This document shows, one piece after another, positions 59,978 through 64,000 of a stretch of DNA of 64,000 nt (position 1 is its first letter; each line of letters begins with the position of its first letter). The notes under the pieces are model-generated. The model searched no databases. It was not told where the DNA came from and worked only from the letters and a program-made list of their open reading frames with translations. A program made the position numbers and the translations under genes. The stretch comes from Synaphobranchus kaupii (taxonomy: Eukaryota > Chordata > Actinopteri > Anguilliformes > Synaphobranchidae), in NCBI GenBank assembly GCA_029718625.1, contig JAINUF010000027.1, forward strand, positions 2,216,676 through 2,280,675, written 5' to 3'.

Positions 59978-62413
59978 ATGATGAAGACGCATGCCTCAAA
60001 CCAATTTTAGTGTTGTCAAAGACGTTATAGCTCAAATATACAGTTGATTAATTTTTTAATTTTCCATTTGTAAATTTTGAATGAATTTTTCTTCAAATTT
60101 AAAATGCAAACATTTCAATAGCTTCTGTGACATGTGACTAAGATGCCTCAAACCAACTGTAATGTTGTCAGATGCATTCTCCAATTTACAAGCAATGCTT
60201 TTTCCAATTTTCCTTTTGTAAATTTTAAATAGATTTTTATTCAAAATAAAAGCACTAAAATTTCAATAGCTTCTGTGACATATGATGAAGACGCATGCCT
60301 CAAACCAATTTTAGTGTTGTCAAAGTCATTATCGCTCAAATATACAGTTGATTAATTTTTTTAATTTCCGTTTGTAAATTTTAAATGAATTTTTCTTCAA
60401 ATTTAAAAAGCAAACATTTCAATAGCTTCTGTGACATGTGACTAAGATGCCTCAAACCAACTGTAATGTTGTCAGATACATTCTCCAATTTACAAGCAAT
60501 GCTTTTTCGAATTTTCCTTTTGTAAATTTTAAATAGATTTTTCTTCAAAATAAAAGCACTAAAATTTCAATAGCTTCTGTGACATATGATGAAGACGCAT
60601 GCCTCAAACCAATTTTAGTGTTGTCAAAGACGTTATAGCTCAAATATACAGTTGATTAATTTTTAAATTTTCCATTTGTAAATTTTGAATGAATTTTTCT
60701 TCAAATTTAAAATGCAAACATTTCAATAGCTTCTGTGACATGTGACTAAGATGCCTCAAACCAACTGTAATGTTGTCAGATGCATTCTCCAATTTACAAG
60801 CAATGCTTTTTCCAATTTTCCTTTTGTAAATTTTAAATAGATTTTTATTCAAAACAAAAGCATTAAAATTTCAATAGCTTCTGTGACATATGATGAAGAC
60901 GCATGCCTCAAACCAATTTTAGTGTTGTCAAAGACGTTATAGCTCAAATATACAGTTGATTAATTTTAAAATTTTCCATTTGTAAATTTTGAATGAATTT
61001 TTCTTCAAATTTAAAATGCAAACATTTCAATAGCTTCTGTGACATGTGACTAAGATGCCTCAAACCAACTGTAATGTTGTCAGATACATTCTCCAATTTA
61101 CAAGCAATGCTTTTTCCAATTTTCCTTTTGTAAATTTTAAATAGATTTTTATTCAAAACAAAAGCATTAAAATTTCAATAGCTTCTGTGACATATGATGA
61201 AGACGCATGCCTCAAACCAATTTTAGTGTTGTCAAAATCATTATAGCTCAAATATACAGTTGATTCATTTTTAAAATTTCCGTTTGTAAATTTTAAATGT
61301 ATTTTTCTTCAAATTTAAAATGTAAACATTTCAATAGCTTCTGTGACATGTGACTAAGATGCCTCAAACCAACTGTAATGTTGTCAGATACATTCTCCAA
61401 TTTACAAGCAATGCTTTTTCCAATTTTCCTTTTGTAAATTTTAAATAGATTTTTATTCAAAATAAAAGCACTAAAATTTCAATAGCTTCTGTGACATATG
61501 ATGAAGACGCATGCCTCAAACCAATTTTAGTGTTGTCAAAGACGTTATAGCTCAAATATACAGTTGATTAATTTTTTAATTTTCCATTTGTAAATTTTGA
61601 ATGAATTTTTCTTCAAATTTAAAATGCAAACATTTCAATAGCTTCTGTGACATGTGACTAAGATGCCTCAAACCAACTGTAATGTTGTCAGATGCATTCT
61701 CCAATTTACAAGCAATGCTTTTTCCAATTTTCCTTTTGTAAATTTTAAATAGATTTTTATTCAAAATAAAAGCACTAAAATTTCAATAGCTTCTGTGACA
61801 TATGATGAAGACGCATGCCTCAAACCAATTTTAGTGTTGTCAAAGTCATTATCGCTCAAATATACAGTTGATTAATTTTTTTAATTTCCGTTTGTAAATT
61901 TTAAATGAATTTTTCTTCAAATTTAAAATGCAAACATTTCAATAGCTTCTGTGACATGTGACTAAGATGCCTCAAACCAACTGTAATGTTGTCAGATACA
62001 TTCTCCAATTTACAAGCAATGCTTTTTCGAATTTTCCTTTTGTAAATTTTAAATAGATTTTTCTTCAAAATAAAAGCACTAAAATTTCAATAGCTTCTGT
62101 GACATATGATGAAGACGCATGCCTCAAACCAATTTTAGTGTTGTCAAAGACGTTATAGCTCAAATATACAGTTGATTAATTTTTAAATTTTCCATTTGTA
62201 AATTTTGAATGAATTTTTCTTCAAATTTAAAATGCAAACATTTCAATAGCTTCTGTGACATGTGACTAAGATGCCTCAAACCAACTGTAATGTTGTCAGA
62301 TGCATTCTCCAATTTACAAGCAATGCTTTTTCCAATTTTCCTTTTGTAAATTTTAAATAGATTTTTATTCAAAACAAAAGCATTAAAATTTCAATAGCTT
62401 CTGTGACATATGA

Positions 62414-62717
62414 TGAAGACGCATGCCTCAAACCAATTTTAGTGTTGTCAAAATCATTATAGCTCAAATATACAGTTGATTCATTTTTAAAATTTCCATT
62501 TGTAAATTTTGAATGAATTTTTCTTCAAATTTAAAATGCAAACATTTCAATAGCTTCTGTGACATGTGACTAAGATGCCTCAAACCAACTGTAATGTTGT
62601 CAGATACATTCTCCAATTTACAAGCAATGCTTTTTCGAATTTTCCTTTTGTAAATTTTAAATAGATTTTTATTCAAAATAAAAGCACTAAAATTTCAATA
62701 GCTTCTGTGACATATGA
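62414..62717. repeat. Hybrid satellite unit (C head, V/E tail)
   Basis: The unit starts as type C (AAAATCATTATAG, TTGATTCATTTTTAAAATTTCC) and then switches to ATTTGTAAATTTTGAATG and AAATGCAAAC of type V, with the CGAATT of type E in the B half. The switch lies near 62490-62500. It replaces the expected V-then-C pair, consistent with a one-dimer deletion by unequal exchange. Confidence 0.7.
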
Positions 62718-64000
62718 TGAAGACGCATGCCTCAAACCAATTTTAGTGTTGTCAAAGACGTTATAGCTCAAATATACAGTTGATTAATTTTTAAATTTTC
62801 CATTTGTAAATTTTGAATGAATTTTTCTTCAAATTTAAAATGCAAACATTTCAATAGCTTCTGTGACATGTGACTAAGATGCCTCAAACCAACTGTAATG
62901 TTGTCAGATGCATTCTCCAATTTACAAGCAATGCTTTTTCCAATTTTCCTTTTGTAAATTTTAAATAGATTTTTATTCAAAACAAAAGCATTAAAATTTC
63001 AATAGCTTCTGTGACATATGATGAAGACGCATGCCTCAAACCAATTTTAGTGTTGTCAAAGACGTTATAGCTCAAATATACAGTTGATTAATTTTAAAAT
63101 TTTCCATTTGTAAATTTTGAATGAATTTTTCTTCAAATTTAAAATGCAAACATTTCAATAGCTTCTGTGACATGTGACTAAGATGCCTCAAACCAACTGT
63201 AATGTTGTCAGATACATTCTCCAATTTACAAGCAATGCTTTTTCCAATTTTCCTTTTGTAAATTTTAAATAGATTTTTCTTCAAAATAAAAGCACTAAAA
63301 TTTCAATAGCTTCTGTGACATATGATGAAGACGCATGCCTCAAACCAATTTTAGTGTTGTCAAAGACGTTATAGCTCAAATATACAGTTGATTAATTTTT
63401 TAATTTTCCATTTGTAAATTTTGAATGAATTTTTCTTCAAATTTAAAATGCAAACATTTCAATAGCTTCTGTGACATGTGACTAAGATGCCTCAAACCAA
63501 CTGTAATGTTGTCAGATGCATTCTCCAATTTACAAGCAATGCTTTTTCCAATTTTCCTTTTGTAAATTTTAAATAGATTTTTATTCAAAATAAAAGCACT
63601 AAAATTTCAATAGCTTCTGTGACATATGATGAAGACGCATGCCTCAAACCAATTTTAGTGTTGTCAAAGTCATTATCGCTCAAATATACAGTTGATTAAT
63701 TTTTTTAATTTCCGTTTGTAAATTTTAAATGAATTTTTCTTCAAATTTAAAATGCAAACATTTCAATAGCTTCTGTGACATGTGACTAAGATGCCTCAAA
63801 CCAACTGTAATGTTGTCAGATACATTCTCCAATTTACAAGCAATGCTTTTTCGAATTTTCCTTTTGTAAATTTTAAATAGATTTTTCTTCAAAATAAAAG
63901 CACTAAAATTTCAATAGCTTCTGTGACATATGATGAAGACGCATGCCTCAAACCAATTTTAGTGTTGTCAAAGACGTTATAGCTCAAATATACAGTTGAT

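Larger units (their letters stand above)
53505..62109. repeat. 21-dimer higher-order period, second copy, split by the LINE
   Basis: With the LINE and one ACAT removed, these units align in order with 47121-51984. The LINE lies after the second C of the C-C pair. The order diverges at 62110, where a type A unit replaces the hybrid unit found at 51985. Confidence 0.8.
59974..64000. repeat. 304-bp dimeric satellite array, right arm
   Basis: The same satellite resumes immediately after the LINE in the same orientation. It begins with ACAT, then the 4 bp missing from the interrupted unit, then 13 complete 304-bp units starting at 59982 and a 67-bp partial unit at 63934. The type order for the first seven units is A*, E, A, V, C, A*, E, matching the units from 49857 onward. 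The array runs off the right edge of the window. Confidence 0.97.

Noticed and set aside
59625..60035. A 136-codon frame joining satellite to the LINE ORF1 fragment
   Set aside because: The first ~21 codons are satellite in an accidental frame with a TTG start. Only the LINE part (59625-59973) is real coding remnant.
1..64000. A new defence, toxin or biosynthetic system
   Set aside because: Apart from the LINE there is no coding sequence. The window is satellite DNA and nothing in it supports such a system.

Overview
The window is almost entirely one tandem satellite DNA array. A single 3.7-kb non-LTR retrotransposon (LINE) interrupts it. I see no host gene, tRNA, rRNA, CRISPR array or prokaryotic signal. 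The eukaryotic retroelement, the long AT-rich satellite (about 72% A+T by hand count of one unit) and the higher-order repeat layout point to heterochromatin of an animal genome, such as a centromere, pericentromere or large satellite block. The LINE has a GDSL/SGNH-esterase ORF1 fragment and a CR1/L2-group ORF2, which reads like elements of fishes or other vertebrates. I hold the host assignment only weakly.

Satellite. The unit is a 304-bp dimer of two diverged 152-bp halves, called A and B here. The left arm (1-56236) holds 184 complete dimers plus one that lacks its last 4 bp. The right arm (59974-64000) resumes with those 4 bp and adds 13 full dimers and a 67-bp partial. Eight 1-bp indels occur in the left arm and cancel exactly, so the phase is kept over 56 kb. 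The array runs off both window edges. Dimers fall into about nine sequence types (named V, A, A*, T, T*, C, E, F, G here). Their order forms higher-order repeats: a 6-dimer repeat (4560-7599), an 8-dimer duplication (9120-13985), 5/6-dimer repeats (15202-23105), a 10-dimer duplication (24017-30096), a 3-dimer duplication (36175-37998), a 15-dimer block copied 28 kb away (11857-16417 and 40127-44687), and a 21-dimer period (47121 to about 62109). Several hybrid units look like unequal-crossover junctions.

LINE. The element at 56237-59973 lies on the minus strand and is 5'-truncated. From 5' to 3' it carries the C-terminal part of an ORF1 esterase domain, an in-frame TGA, an ORF2 with apurinic-like endonuclease and reverse transcriptase, a frameshift at an A9 run inside ORF2, a 3' UTR with an (ATT)15 microsatellite and small inverted repeats, and a tail of two TTGAAAA heptamers. 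It sits inside the second copy of the 21-dimer repeat. The first copy preserves the matching empty site, so the insertion is younger than that amplification. The element appears unable to move on its own.

The genes do not form a pathway. The story is satellite turnover by unequal exchange, followed by one LINE insertion.
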